Origin: Hyphomicrobiales bacterium
Lineage (GTDB): Bacteria; Pseudomonadota; Alphaproteobacteria; Rhizobiales; Xanthobacteraceae
Length of the DNA: 5,674 nucleotides
Assembly: GCA_021730825.1 (NCBI GenBank)
Contig: JAKFYO010000274.1
Span: 1 to 5,674, forward strand
Reading direction: 5' to 3'
The notes beneath the pieces were generated by a model. The model ran no database searches and was not told the origin of the DNA. It saw only the letters and a program-made list of their open reading frames with translations. Shown piece by piece: positions 1 through 5,507 of this stretch. The position numbers were made by a program, and so were the translations under genes. The first letter of the stretch is position 1. Each line of letters begins with the position of its first letter.

Positions 1-1077
1 GTCTATGACACCGCCGAGCAAAGCGCCGCGCGCTTCAAGGGCGAGGACGACGGTTTCATCTATTCGCGCTTTTCCAATCCGACGGTCGCGATGTTCGAGG
101 AGCGCATCCGCGCGGTCGAAGGTGCCGAGGCGGCCCGCGCTACCGCAACCGGCATGGCGGCAGTCACCGCGTCCCTGCTTTGCTTTCTGAAGGCCGGCGA
201 CCATGTGGTCGCGGCGCATGCGCTGTTCGGCTCCTGCCGCTACGTGGTGGAAGAATTGCTGCCGCGTTACGGCATCACTACCACGTTGGTCGAGGGCACC
301 GATCTGAAAGCATGGGAGAACGCGGTTCGCCCCGAGACGAAAGCGTTCTTCTTGGAGAGCCCTACCAACCCAACGCTTGAAATTCTCGACATCGCGGCGA
401 TTTCGAAAATTTCCAAGCGCGCGAAAGCGCTTTTGATCGTCGATAACGTGTTTGCAACGCCGATGCTGCAAAGCCCGCTCCAGCTCGGCGCGGATATCGT
501 CTGTTATTCCGCGACCAAGCACATCGACGGACAGGGCCGCTGTCTCGGCGGCGCGATCCTCGCCTCCGAGCAATTCGTCAAAGATCATCTGCACACGTTT
601 ATGCGCCAGACAGGCCCTTCGATGTCGCCGTTCAATGCCTGGGTGCTTTTGAAAGGCATCGAGACACTGCAAATCCGAGTCGAAAAAGCGCAGGATAACG
701 CCGCGAAGATCGCGGACGCGCTTGCGGGCAAGCCGAAGCTGAAAAAAGTGATCTATCCGTTCCGGAAAGATCACCCGCAGTACGAGCTTGCGAAGAAACA
801 GATGCGCGGCGGCTCGACGCTCCTCTCCTTCGAGGTCGAAGGCGGAAAGGCAGGTGCGTTTCGCTTTGCGAACGCGCTGCGGCTCATCCGCATCTCGAAC
901 AACCTCGGCGACGTGAAAAGCCTGATTGTGCATCCCGGCACCACCACACACCAGCGCTTCACGCCCGAAGCGCGTGCGGAAATGGGCATCGGCGAAGGGC
1001 TGCTGCGCCTTTCGGTCGGCCTCGAGCATGTCGACGATTTGATCGAGGACCTCTCGCGCGGACTTGCCGCTGTCTGA
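1..1077 (+). CDS. metZ: O-succinylhomoserine sulfhydrylase, 5'-truncated by window edge
   Basis: Fold-type I PLP enzyme of the Cys/Met metabolism family. In the family, MetZ joins O-succinylhomoserine and sulfide to give homocysteine in the cytoplasm (direct sulfhydrylation route to methionine). The frame is open from base 1 and gives 358 residues before a TGA. Family members run to about 390-400, so roughly 35-40 N-terminal residues and the start lie outside the window; the first internal ATG (base 91) is not the start, because family-like sequence (YSRFSNPT, visible residues 21-28, PLP-phosphate contacts from the partner subunit) precedes it. Other landmarks: GMAA at 51-54, ESPTNP at 119-124, the pyridine-nitrogen Asp at 148 in IVDNVFATP, the PLP lysine at 173 in SATKHIDG, and the substrate-carboxylate Arg at about 336 in LRLSVGLE. 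A second in-frame stop (TAG) follows the TGA directly. The close relatives MetB, MetC and MetY share this fold; overall resemblance favours MetZ, but substrate is inferred. Confidence 0.93.
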   Translation, partial: VYDTAEQSAARFKGEDDGFIYSRFSNPTVAMFEERIRAVEGAEAARATATGMAAVTASLLCFLKAGDHVVAAHALFGSCRYVVEELLPRYGITTTLVEGTDLKAWENAVRPETKAFFLESPTNPTLEILDIAAISKISKRAKALLIVDNVFATPMLQSPLQLGADIVCYSATKHIDGQGRCLGGAILASEQFVKDHLHTFMRQTGPSMSPFNAWVLLKGIETLQIRVEKAQDNAAKIADALAGKPKLKKVIYPFRKDHPQYELAKKQMRGGSTLLSFEVEGGKAGAFRFANALRLIRISNNLGDVKSLIVHPGTTTHQRFTPEARAEMGIGEGLLRLSVGLEHVDDLIEDLSRGLAAV

Positions 1078-1089
1078 TAGAATAGCGGC

Positions 1090-1482
1090 ATGTACCGCGC
1101 GACGACCCGGCAAGTTCAGATCACGGTGACGCCGGAGTATTCGTCCGGCCGCTCCTCGCCGGGCGAGGACGAATATTTCTGGGCTTACACGATCGAGATC
1201 GTCAATCTCGGCGAAGAAGCTGTGCAGCTCATCTCGCGGCACTGGAAAATCACCGACGCGAACGGCCGCACTGAAGAAGTCAAAGGCGCGGGCGTCGTCG
1301 GAAAACAGCCGATGCTCCGCCAAGGCGAGCGCTTCGAATATACCAGCGGCGTGCCGCTCAAAACGCCGTCAGGCCTGATGTCCGGCACCTATCAGATGGT
1401 GACGGAAGATGGCGACGATTTCGATGCCGAGGTGCCGGCGTTTTCGCTGGATGCGCCGTCTGTGAAGAGAGTGATGCACTAA
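1090..1482 (+). CDS. apaG: ApaG domain protein
   Basis: A 130-residue protein matching ApaG along its whole length (usual size about 125-130). Recognisable blocks are the aromatic WAYTIEI strand (about residues 32-38), QLISRHWKITDANG (about 46-59), GAGVVGKQP (about 66-74), FEYTSGVPL and SGTYQM. ApaG is a small immunoglobulin-like beta-sandwich protein. It was linked genetically to Co2+ resistance and Mg2+ efflux in enterics, but its biochemical role is not settled, so the common name 'Co2+/Mg2+ efflux protein' should be read cautiously. The start fits the family opening (MYRATTRQ followed by an ITVTP strand). It lies 12 bases after the metZ stop, so cotranscription is likely, but the Shine-Dalgarno is poor (only a GCGG-like stretch directly before the ATG), suggesting low or metZ-coupled translation. 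Its TAA overlaps the TAG of the convergent hslO by three bases, giving a 4-base gene overlap, so there is no room for a terminator. Confidence 0.95.
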   Translation: MYRATTRQVQITVTPEYSSGRSSPGEDEYFWAYTIEIVNLGEEAVQLISRHWKITDANGRTEEVKGAGVVGKQPMLRQGERFEYTSGVPLKTPSGLMSGTYQMVTEDGDDFDAEVPAFSLDAPSVKRVMH

Positions 1483-2456
1483 CCTTCGGACTCCACTTCA
1501 CCCGGCTCGAACGGATAAACTCGTCCGCAGAATTCGCAGGTCACGACGATCTTGCCGTCTTTCACCATGTCGGCGCGGTCTTGCGGCGTGAAGCTTTTCA
1601 GCATGTCGAACACGCGGTCGCGCGAGCACGAGCACTTCGCTTCAACGGGAAGCGCGTCGAACACGCGAACGCCGCGCTCGTTAAACAGCCGCCACAACAG
1701 CCGCTCGCTGGATAAAGACGAGTCGAGCAATTCGTGATCCTCGACGGTTTCGACCAGCGCTTTTGCTTCCAGCCAGGCGTCGTCTTCTTTCACTTCGTGC
1801 TTTGCGGTCCCTTCCGGCGCATCGCCGGGATCGATGTCGCTTTGCGCCGCGCGCGAAGATTCCGGCGGCAGGAACTGCACCAATAGGCCGCCTGCGCGCC
1901 AGTGCATCTTTTCGCCGGCCAGCATTTCCTCACCGACAGAGATGCGAACGCGGGTTGGGATCTGTTCTGAGTTCTGGAAATAGGCGTGCGCCGCTTCCTC
2001 GAGCGAAGCGCCGGAGAGTGCCACGATGCCCTGATAGCGCTGGTTGTTGTCGCCGGTCTCGATCGTCATCGCGAGGTGACCGTTGCCGAGCAATTGGCCG
2101 GTCGTCGCTTTGCCCGCATCAGCGAGCCGCCCGCGGTTGAAACGCGCATAGGCGCGGACTTTTTCGGGCGCGACGATGTCGACTACCATGAAGTCGATCG
2201 GGCCATCGGTCTGCGTCTGCAAAATAAGACGCCCCGCGTCTTTCAGGGTCGAGCCGAGCAAAACGGCAAGCGTGATTGCTTCGGAGAGCGCACGCGAAAC
2301 CTGCGGCGGGTAGTTGTGGTTCTCGATAGCCTTGTCGAGCGCGGCACCCAGACGAACGACGCGGCCGCGCACATCGAGCGGCTCTACCGCGAACGGCAAT
2401 ACCTTGTCGTCGTCGGGCTGCTGGTTCGGCAGGCGGGCAGCTTCTGCCGCGCTCAT
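1479..2456 (-). CDS. hslO: Hsp33 redox-regulated chaperone
   Basis: Cytoplasmic holdase chaperone activated by oxidation and unfolding. The C-terminal zinc switch is intact: CSC at residues 275-277 and CEFC at 307-310, a CxC-X29-CxxC arrangement like that of characterised Hsp33. The N-terminal substrate-binding domain shows family blocks VRGRVVRLG (about 29-37), LLGSTLK (66-72), LQTQTDGPI (79-87), [10 protein letters not shown] (140-149) and [11 protein letters not shown] (159-169). Length is 325 residues against about 290 in E. coli. The extra length is mainly an N-terminal extension of about 15-20 residues and a low-complexity, partly acidic insert (about 200-227) before the linker. The ATG at 2456 is chosen because it forms an ATGA overlap with the argF stop and has GGGAG ten bases upstream; a GTG eight codons earlier (2480) would overlap argF further. 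Last gene of argD-argF-hslO. The link to arginine synthesis is positional only. Confidence 0.95.
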   Translation of the reverse strand: MSAAEAARLPNQQPDDDKVLPFAVEPLDVRGRVVRLGAALDKAIENHNYPPQVSRALSEAITLAVLLGSTLKDAGRLILQTQTDGPIDFMVVDIVAPEKVRAYARFNRGRLADAGKATTGQLLGNGHLAMTIETGDNNQRYQGIVALSGASLEEAAHAYFQNSEQIPTRVRISVGEEMLAGEKMHWRAGGLLVQFLPPESSRAAQSDIDPGDAPEGTAKHEVKEDDAWLEAKALVETVEDHELLDSSLSSERLLWRLFNERGVRVFDALPVEAKCSCSRDRVFDMLKSFTPQDRADMVKDGKIVVTCEFCGRVYPFEPGEVESEG

Positions 2457-3379
2457 GCCGCGGGCGCTCCCATGCACCACGCCAGAATTCCCTTCTGCGC
2501 GTGCAGACGGTTCTCCGCCTCGTCGAACACGACCGATTGCGGGCTATCCATTATTTCATCCGTGACTTCCTCGCCGCGATGCGCAGGCAGGCAGTGCATG
2601 AAGATGGCGTCCGCTTTCGCGCGCTTCATCAGTGCGCGGTTGACCTGATAGGGCTTCAGAATGTTGTGGCGGCGCCTGGCTTCCTTGTCGCCCATCGAGA
2701 CCCAGGTGTCGGTGACGATGCAGTCGGCACCTTCCACCGCTTCCTCCGGATTACGCATGAAGCGGATCGCGGCACCCGACTCTTTCGCCCACTTCACGAC
2801 CGGCGGCTTCGCCGCGAAATCGCGCGGAGACGCAACATTCAATTCAAACTCGAAGCGCGCTGCGGCATGCACCCATGAAGTCAGCACGTTGTTCGCGTCG
2901 CCAGTCCAGGCAACCTTGCGGCCTTTGATCGAGCCTTTGTGCTCTTCAAAGGTCATCACATCCGCCATGACCTGACAGGGGTGCGATAATTTAGTCAGGC
3001 CGTTGATGACCGGCACGGTCGCATGTGCCGCGAGTTCCTGCAGCGACTTGTGGTTCAGAATGCGGATCATGATCGCATCGACATAGCGCGACAGCACGCG
3101 CGCGGTGTCGGCAATCGTCTCGCCGCGGCCAAGCTGCATTTCGGCGCCGGTGAGCATGATCGAATGTCCGCCGAGCTCATGCATCGCGACGTCGAAGGAG
3201 ACGCGGGTACGGGTCGAGGGCTTCTCGAAAATCATCGCGAGCGAGCGGCCTGCAAGCGGGCGCCTGGGATCGCTGTCGCGCTTCTTCTTTAATTGCGATG
3301 CAAGCGACAGAATCTCGCGGAGCGTTTTTCCTGAGAATTCCGACAGATCGAGGAAATGATGCACGCCGTTCGTAGCCAT
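2453..3379 (-). CDS. argF: Ornithine carbamoyltransferase
   Basis: Catalyses ornithine + carbamoyl phosphate to citrulline + phosphate, the sixth step of arginine synthesis, as a cytoplasmic trimer. All signature motifs are present: STRTR at residues 55-59 (carbamoyl-phosphate loop), HPCQ at 133-136, DTWVSMG at 224-230 (ornithine side) and HCLP at 262-265 with the catalytic cysteine at 263. Length is 308, typical for the anabolic enzyme. The ATG at 3379 is supported by AAGGGAG seven bases upstream, by the TGATG one-base overlap with the argD stop, and by the family-like N-terminus ([11 protein letters not shown]). A GTG 14 codons upstream (3421) keeps the frame open but lies inside argD and lacks this support. 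A catabolic role (arcB) is unlikely because the gene sits directly behind argD. Confidence 0.97.
   Translation of the reverse strand: MATNGVHHFLDLSEFSGKTLREILSLASQLKKKRDSDPRRPLAGRSLAMIFEKPSTRTRVSFDVAMHELGGHSIMLTGAEMQLGRGETIADTARVLSRYVDAIMIRILNHKSLQELAAHATVPVINGLTKLSHPCQVMADVMTFEEHKGSIKGRKVAWTGDANNVLTSWVHAAARFEFELNVASPRDFAAKPPVVKWAKESGAAIRFMRNPEEAVEGADCIVTDTWVSMGDKEARRRHNILKPYQVNRALMKRAKADAIFMHCLPAHRGEEVTDEIMDSPQSVVFDEAENRLHAQKGILAWCMGAPAA
2467..2471 (-). promoter_or_regulatory. Ribosome binding site of hslO
   Basis: GGGAG on the minus strand inside the end of argF, ten bases before the hslO ATG at 2456. The spacing is slightly long, so coupling through the ATGA overlap probably contributes. 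Confidence 0.55.
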
Positions 3380-4572
3380 CACGCGGCTCCCTTGGTCGTC
3401 GCCGCTTCGAGCTTCCGGCACGCCGCCGACATTTTCGTAATCGCTTCGTTGATTTCTTTTTCGGTAACGATGAGCGGCGGCAAGAGACGCACGACGTTCT
3501 CGCCGGCCGCGACCGTGAGCAGGCCTTCGCCGATCGATGCCGTCACGAAATCGCCGTTCGGTACGACGGTTTTCACGCCAAGCAGCAGGCCCTCGCCGCG
3601 CACTTCGGCAATGATAGCCTTGTGCGTGTCTTTCAGTTCGGCAAGCCGCTGCTTTGCAAAGAGGCTCATCTGCTGCACGCGCTCCAGGAACCCCGGTGCC
3701 AGCACTTCATCGAGCACCGCGTTCGCGACTGCCATGGCGAGCGGATTGCCGCCGAAGGTCGAGCCGTGCGTGCCGGGCGTCATGCCCTTGCCGGCTTCCG
3801 CCGTCGCAAGACAGATGCCGAGCGGGAAGCCGCCGCCGATGCCTTTGGCGACGCCCATGATGTCCGGCTTCACGCCCGACCATTCGTAGGCGAATAATTT
3901 TCCGGTGCGGCCGACGCCGGTCTGCACTTCGTCGAAAATCAAAAGCAGGCCGTGCTGGTCGCACAATTCACGCAGCGCCTTCAGGAACCCCGGCGGCGGC
4001 ACGCGAATTCCGCCCTCGCCCTGCACAGGCTCGATGATGATCGCGGCGGTCTCGGTGGTGATCGCTTTTTTCACCGCGTCGAGATCGCCGAACTTCACCT
4101 GCACAAAGCCGGGCATGCGCGGTCCGAAGCCTTCGAGATATTTTTCGTTGCCGGTCGCCGAGATGGTCGCGAGCGTCCTGCCGTGGAACGCGCCATCGAA
4201 GGTGATGATCTGGTTCCGCTCGGGTTTGCCGGACACGGACTGATATTTCCGCGCCATCTTGATCGAGCACTCCATCGCTTCCGCGCCGGAGTTCTGGAAA
4301 AAGCATGTATCGGCAAAGGTGTGTGCGATCAGGCGTTTGGCGAGCTTTTCACCTTCGGGGATCTTGTAGAGGTTCGAGACGTGCCAGAGCTTCTGCGCCT
4401 GCTCAGTGAGCGCTTTGACCAGCGCCGGGTGCGCATGGCCGAGCGCGTTCACGGCGACGCCGGAACCGAAGTCGAGATATTTCTTGCCGTCGGTCGAGGT
4501 CAGCCAAGCGCCTTCGCCGCGCTCGAAACTAACGTCGGCGCGCGAATAGGTCGGCAGAACGGGCGCGATCAT
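3379..4572 (-). CDS. argD: Acetylornithine aminotransferase
   Basis: Class-III PLP aminotransferase. In arginine synthesis ArgD converts N-acetylglutamate semialdehyde and glutamate to N-acetylornithine and 2-oxoglutarate; family members often also act as succinyldiaminopimelate aminotransferase in lysine synthesis. The protein has 397 residues, normal for ArgD. Visible features: [14 protein letters not shown] (36-49), NSGAEA (94-99, PLP phosphate), FHGRT (129-133), EPVQGEGG (181-188), [11 protein letters not shown] (214-224, Asp214 to the pyridine nitrogen), the Schiff-base Lys243 in [13 protein letters not shown], and Thr272 in GSTFGGNP. The ATG at 4572 has a strong GAGGAGG Shine-Dalgarno eight bases upstream. 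A TTG 13 codons earlier (4611) is in frame but has no comparable site. First gene of the argD-argF-hslO operon, with a plausible promoter about 100-130 bases upstream. ornithine or GABA aminotransferases share the fold, but the argF neighbour decides for ArgD. Confidence 0.96.
   Translation of the reverse strand: MIAPVLPTYSRADVSFERGEGAWLTSTDGKKYLDFGSGVAVNALGHAHPALVKALTEQAQKLWHVSNLYKIPEGEKLAKRLIAHTFADTCFFQNSGAEAMECSIKMARKYQSVSGKPERNQIITFDGAFHGRTLATISATGNEKYLEGFGPRMPGFVQVKFGDLDAVKKAITTETAAIIIEPVQGEGGIRVPPPGFLKALRELCDQHGLLLIFDEVQTGVGRTGKLFAYEWSGVKPDIMGVAKGIGGGFPLGICLATAEAGKGMTPGTHGSTFGGNPLAMAVANAVLDEVLAPGFLERVQQMSLFAKQRLAELKDTHKAIIAEVRGEGLLLGVKTVVPNGDFVTASIGEGLLTVAAGENVVRLLPPLIVTEKEINEAITKMSAACRKLEAATTKGAA
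3387..3393 (-). promoter_or_regulatory. Ribosome binding site of argF
   Basis: AAGGGAG on the minus strand inside the end of argD, seven bases before the argF ATG at 3379. Together with the TGATG stop/start overlap it decides the start over the upstream GTG at 3421. Confidence 0.8.
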
Positions 4573-4580
4573 GGCATGCG

Positions 4581-4587
4581 CCTCCTC
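4581..4587 (-). promoter_or_regulatory. Ribosome binding site of argD
   Basis: GAGGAGG on the minus strand, eight bases before the ATG at 4572. It is a near-ideal Shine-Dalgarno and decides the start over the in-frame TTG at 4611. Confidence 0.85.
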
Positions 4588-4658
4588 ATTTCCCTCGGTT
4601 TGGGGCTCCAAAACGAAATCTGCCGCCCATTACGAGCGGCGCGACGGACCATCTTGGG

Positions 4659-4704
4659 GCTGGTTGCCCTTATTTACAACGCGGCCCCCGGTGGTTCAAC
4701 CAGC
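4659..4704. repeat. Inverted repeat framing the argD promoter
   Basis: GCTGGTTG at 4659-4666 is the perfect reverse complement of CAACCAGC at 4697-4704, with 30 bases between. The distal arm overlaps a second palindrome, TGGTTCAACCA (4692-4702), which lies on the proposed -35 box; the proximal arm lies on the predicted transcription start. It could be a pair of operator half-sites or, if transcription starts upstream of 4704, an RNA stem. No regulator can be named from sequence alone; I do not recognise it as a canonical ArgR box. Confidence 0.45.
4671..4699 (-). promoter_or_regulatory. Candidate sigma-70-type promoter for argD-argF-hslO
   Basis: Reading the minus strand, TTGAAC (4699-4694) is followed after exactly 17 bases by TAAATA (4676-4671). 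The -35 box matches the TTGACA consensus at five of six positions, the -10 box only at three of six. The implied start near 4664 would give a leader of about 90 bases before the argD ATG. Placement and spacing are good but the -10 element is weak, so this is a prediction. Confidence 0.45.
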
Positions 4705-4713
4705 GCCGCACCC

Positions 4714-4905
4714 GACTCGAAACCGTCACAACTGTGGGGAAAAACGCATTGAAGGCTGCGGACTCTTGAAGGCTTGAGTCTGCCTATTGTAGCGTTTTAT
4801 CCGTCAAATACGACATATCGTGCGGCGGACTACCCTAGGCGAAGCGTGAAAGGTCAAATTCGGGAGACGGAGAAAGCTCCGATTCCGGCGAGCGCGGAAG
4901 GATTC
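4714..4905. promoter_or_regulatory. Cluster of five GANTC (CcrM) sites upstream of gcrA
   Basis: GANTC occurs at 4714-4718, 4761-4765, 4776-4780, 4881-4885 and 4901-4905. By hand count the remaining roughly 5300 bases of the window carry seven, so the intergenic density is about ten times that of the coding DNA. GANTC is the sequence methylated by CcrM in Alphaproteobacteria, and GcrA acts at methylated GANTC promoters. The sites are read directly; their role in controlling gcrA is inferred. Confidence 0.6.
4749..4780 (+). repeat. Tandem 9-base repeat, each copy followed by GANTC
   Basis: TTGAAGGCT occurs at 4749-4757 and again at 4766-4774, offset by 17 bases. The first copy is followed by GACTC at 4761-4765, the second by GAGTC at 4776-4780. 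Both copies are exact. The arrangement could be paired binding sites for one regulator, or a small duplication. Confidence 0.55.
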
Positions 4906-4936
4906 TGCCTCGAGACCCCCTGCGGCGCCCCGGGAA

Positions 4937-4943
4937 AAGGGGA
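4937..4943 (+). promoter_or_regulatory. Ribosome binding site of gcrA
   Basis: AAGGGGA five bases before the ATG at 4949. Its GGGG (4939-4942) is complementary to CCCC at 4928-4931, so a short hairpin with a seven-base loop could mask it. Confidence 0.7.
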
Positions 4944-4948
4944 AAAGA

Positions 4949-5449
4949 ATGAGCTGGACCGACGAAAGAGTGCAGTTGCTGCAGAAGCTCTGGGCCGATG
5001 GCTTGTCGGCGAGTCAAATTGCCGCGGAACTCGGGGGCATCACCCGCAACGCGGTGATCGGGAAGGTGCACCGCCTGAAGCTTTCGGGCCGTGCCAAGCC
5101 GTCATCCTCGGTGCCGCGTATCCGCAAGCCGCGCACTTCGAACGGCGGCGGGATGCGGCCGCGCATGCGGTTCTCCGGCAACAACGCGCTCGCCCCGGAT
5201 TACGAACGGGAAGCGCGGCCGGATCTCGATCCGCTCGCCAATGTGGTGCCGATCGGGCCGCGGGTTTCCATTACCGAATTGAACGAAAACACCTGCCGCT
5301 GGCCGGTGGGCGATCCCGGCTCGGATGAGTTCGGCTATTGTGGCGCAAAGCCGAAGACGAACGTCGTCTATTGCCCGTATCACGCGCGCATCGCCTATCA
5401 ACCGCTGGCCGACCGCCGGCGCGAGCGCAGAGCGGCACAAGCGCGCTAA
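4949..5449 (+). CDS. gcrA: GcrA cell-cycle regulator
   Basis: A 166-residue alphaproteobacterial regulator. In Caulobacter, GcrA binds sigma-70-loaded RNA polymerase and activates promoters carrying CcrM-methylated GANTC sites, including cell-division genes. The N-terminal DNA-binding domain (about residues 1-47) is typical: SWTDERVQLLQKLW, then GLSASQIAAELGG, then TRNAVIGKVHRLKLSGR. A basic, proline- and glycine-rich linker (about 48-105) follows. The C-terminal sigma-interaction domain (about 106-152) has TCRWPVGDP at 115-123, FGYCG at 128-132 and YCPYHARIAYQP at 141-152. Cys131, Cys142 and His145 are grouped closely; metal binding is possible but unproven. The tail (155-166) is Arg/Ala-rich. 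The ATG at 4949 has AAGGGGA five bases upstream. It is divergent from argD across 376 bases rich in GANTC, and ends 21 bases before a strong terminator stem. Confidence 0.96.
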   Translation: MSWTDERVQLLQKLWADGLSASQIAAELGGITRNAVIGKVHRLKLSGRAKPSSSVPRIRKPRTSNGGGMRPRMRFSGNNALAPDYEREARPDLDPLANVVPIGPRVSITELNENTCRWPVGDPGSDEFGYCGAKPKTNVVYCPYHARIAYQPLADRRRERRAAQAR

Positions 5450-5461
5450 CGCTTCTCACGT

Positions 5462-5507
5462 AAAACAAAACCCCGAAGAGCGTTTCGCTTTTCGGGGTTT
5501 TTGTTTT
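5462..5507. terminator. Bidirectional intrinsic terminator between gcrA and phoB
   Basis: The left arm CCCCGAAGAGCG (5471-5482) and right arm CGCTTTTCGGGG (5486-5497) form a 12-pair stem with one G-T wobble and a TTT loop. An A-rich tract (5462-5470) precedes it and a T-rich tract (5498-5507) follows, so both strands present a GC stem followed by a U run. The tracts can themselves pair with a single bulged base. It ends gcrA on the plus strand and phoB on the minus strand. The phoB stop codon (5506-5508) overlaps the edge of the T tract. Confidence 0.93.

Larger units (their letters stand above)
4573..4948. other. Divergent argD/gcrA intergenic regulatory region
   Basis: This 376-base gap is the only sizeable non-coding stretch in the window. 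Its argD side (4573 to about 4705) holds the argD Shine-Dalgarno, an approximately 90-base leader and a plausible core promoter framed by an inverted repeat. Its gcrA side (about 4705-4948) holds five GANTC sites, a tandem 9-base repeat, small hairpins and the gcrA Shine-Dalgarno. I see no convincing small gene in it. Frames that cross it are continuations of out-of-frame reading through gcrA or argD. No well-formed -35/-10 pair stands out for gcrA, so its promoter is not called. Confidence 0.8.

Noticed and set aside
1078..1089. A ribosome site for apaG in the metZ-apaG gap
   Set aside because: The 12 bases contain only a weak GCGG directly against the ATG; it is noted in the gene entry but not annotated as a site.
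2457..2480. GTG start of hslO eight codons upstream
   Set aside because: The ATG at 2456 makes the classic ATGA overlap with argF and has a Shine-Dalgarno; the GTG would need a deeper overlap without added support.
1986..2648. A 220-codon plus-strand frame antisense to hslO and argF
   Set aside because: It spans the junction of two solid minus-strand genes and its composition is that of an antisense shadow.
3380..3421. GTG start of argF 14 codons upstream, inside argD
   Set aside because: The ATG at 3379 has AAGGGAG seven bases before it and matches the usual ArgF N-terminus; the extension has no family resemblance.
4573..4611. TTG start of argD 13 codons upstream
   Set aside because: GAGGAGG is perfectly placed for the ATG at 4572 and lies inside the supposed extension.
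3952..4752. A 266-codon plus-strand frame antisense to argD
   Set aside because: The opposite strand encodes a full, motif-complete ArgD. Long antisense frames are expected in GC-rich genes, and this one shows no family features.
4767..4800. A gcrA core promoter built from TTGAAG or TTGAGT and a TATTGT or TTTTAT box
   Set aside because: The available pairs have spacers of about 13, 15 or 23 bases, not 16-18, so no pair is credible enough to annotate.
4573..4948. CtrA boxes (TTAA-N7-TTAA) controlling gcrA
   Set aside because: I found no TTAA at all in the intergenic region, so a canonical CtrA site is not supported.
4774..5328. A 184-codon plus-strand frame from a non-ATG start in the intergenic region into gcrA
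   Set aside because: Most of it is an out-of-frame shadow of gcrA; its protein is Arg/Ala/Gly-rich with no recognisable family, and it lacks a good ribosome site.
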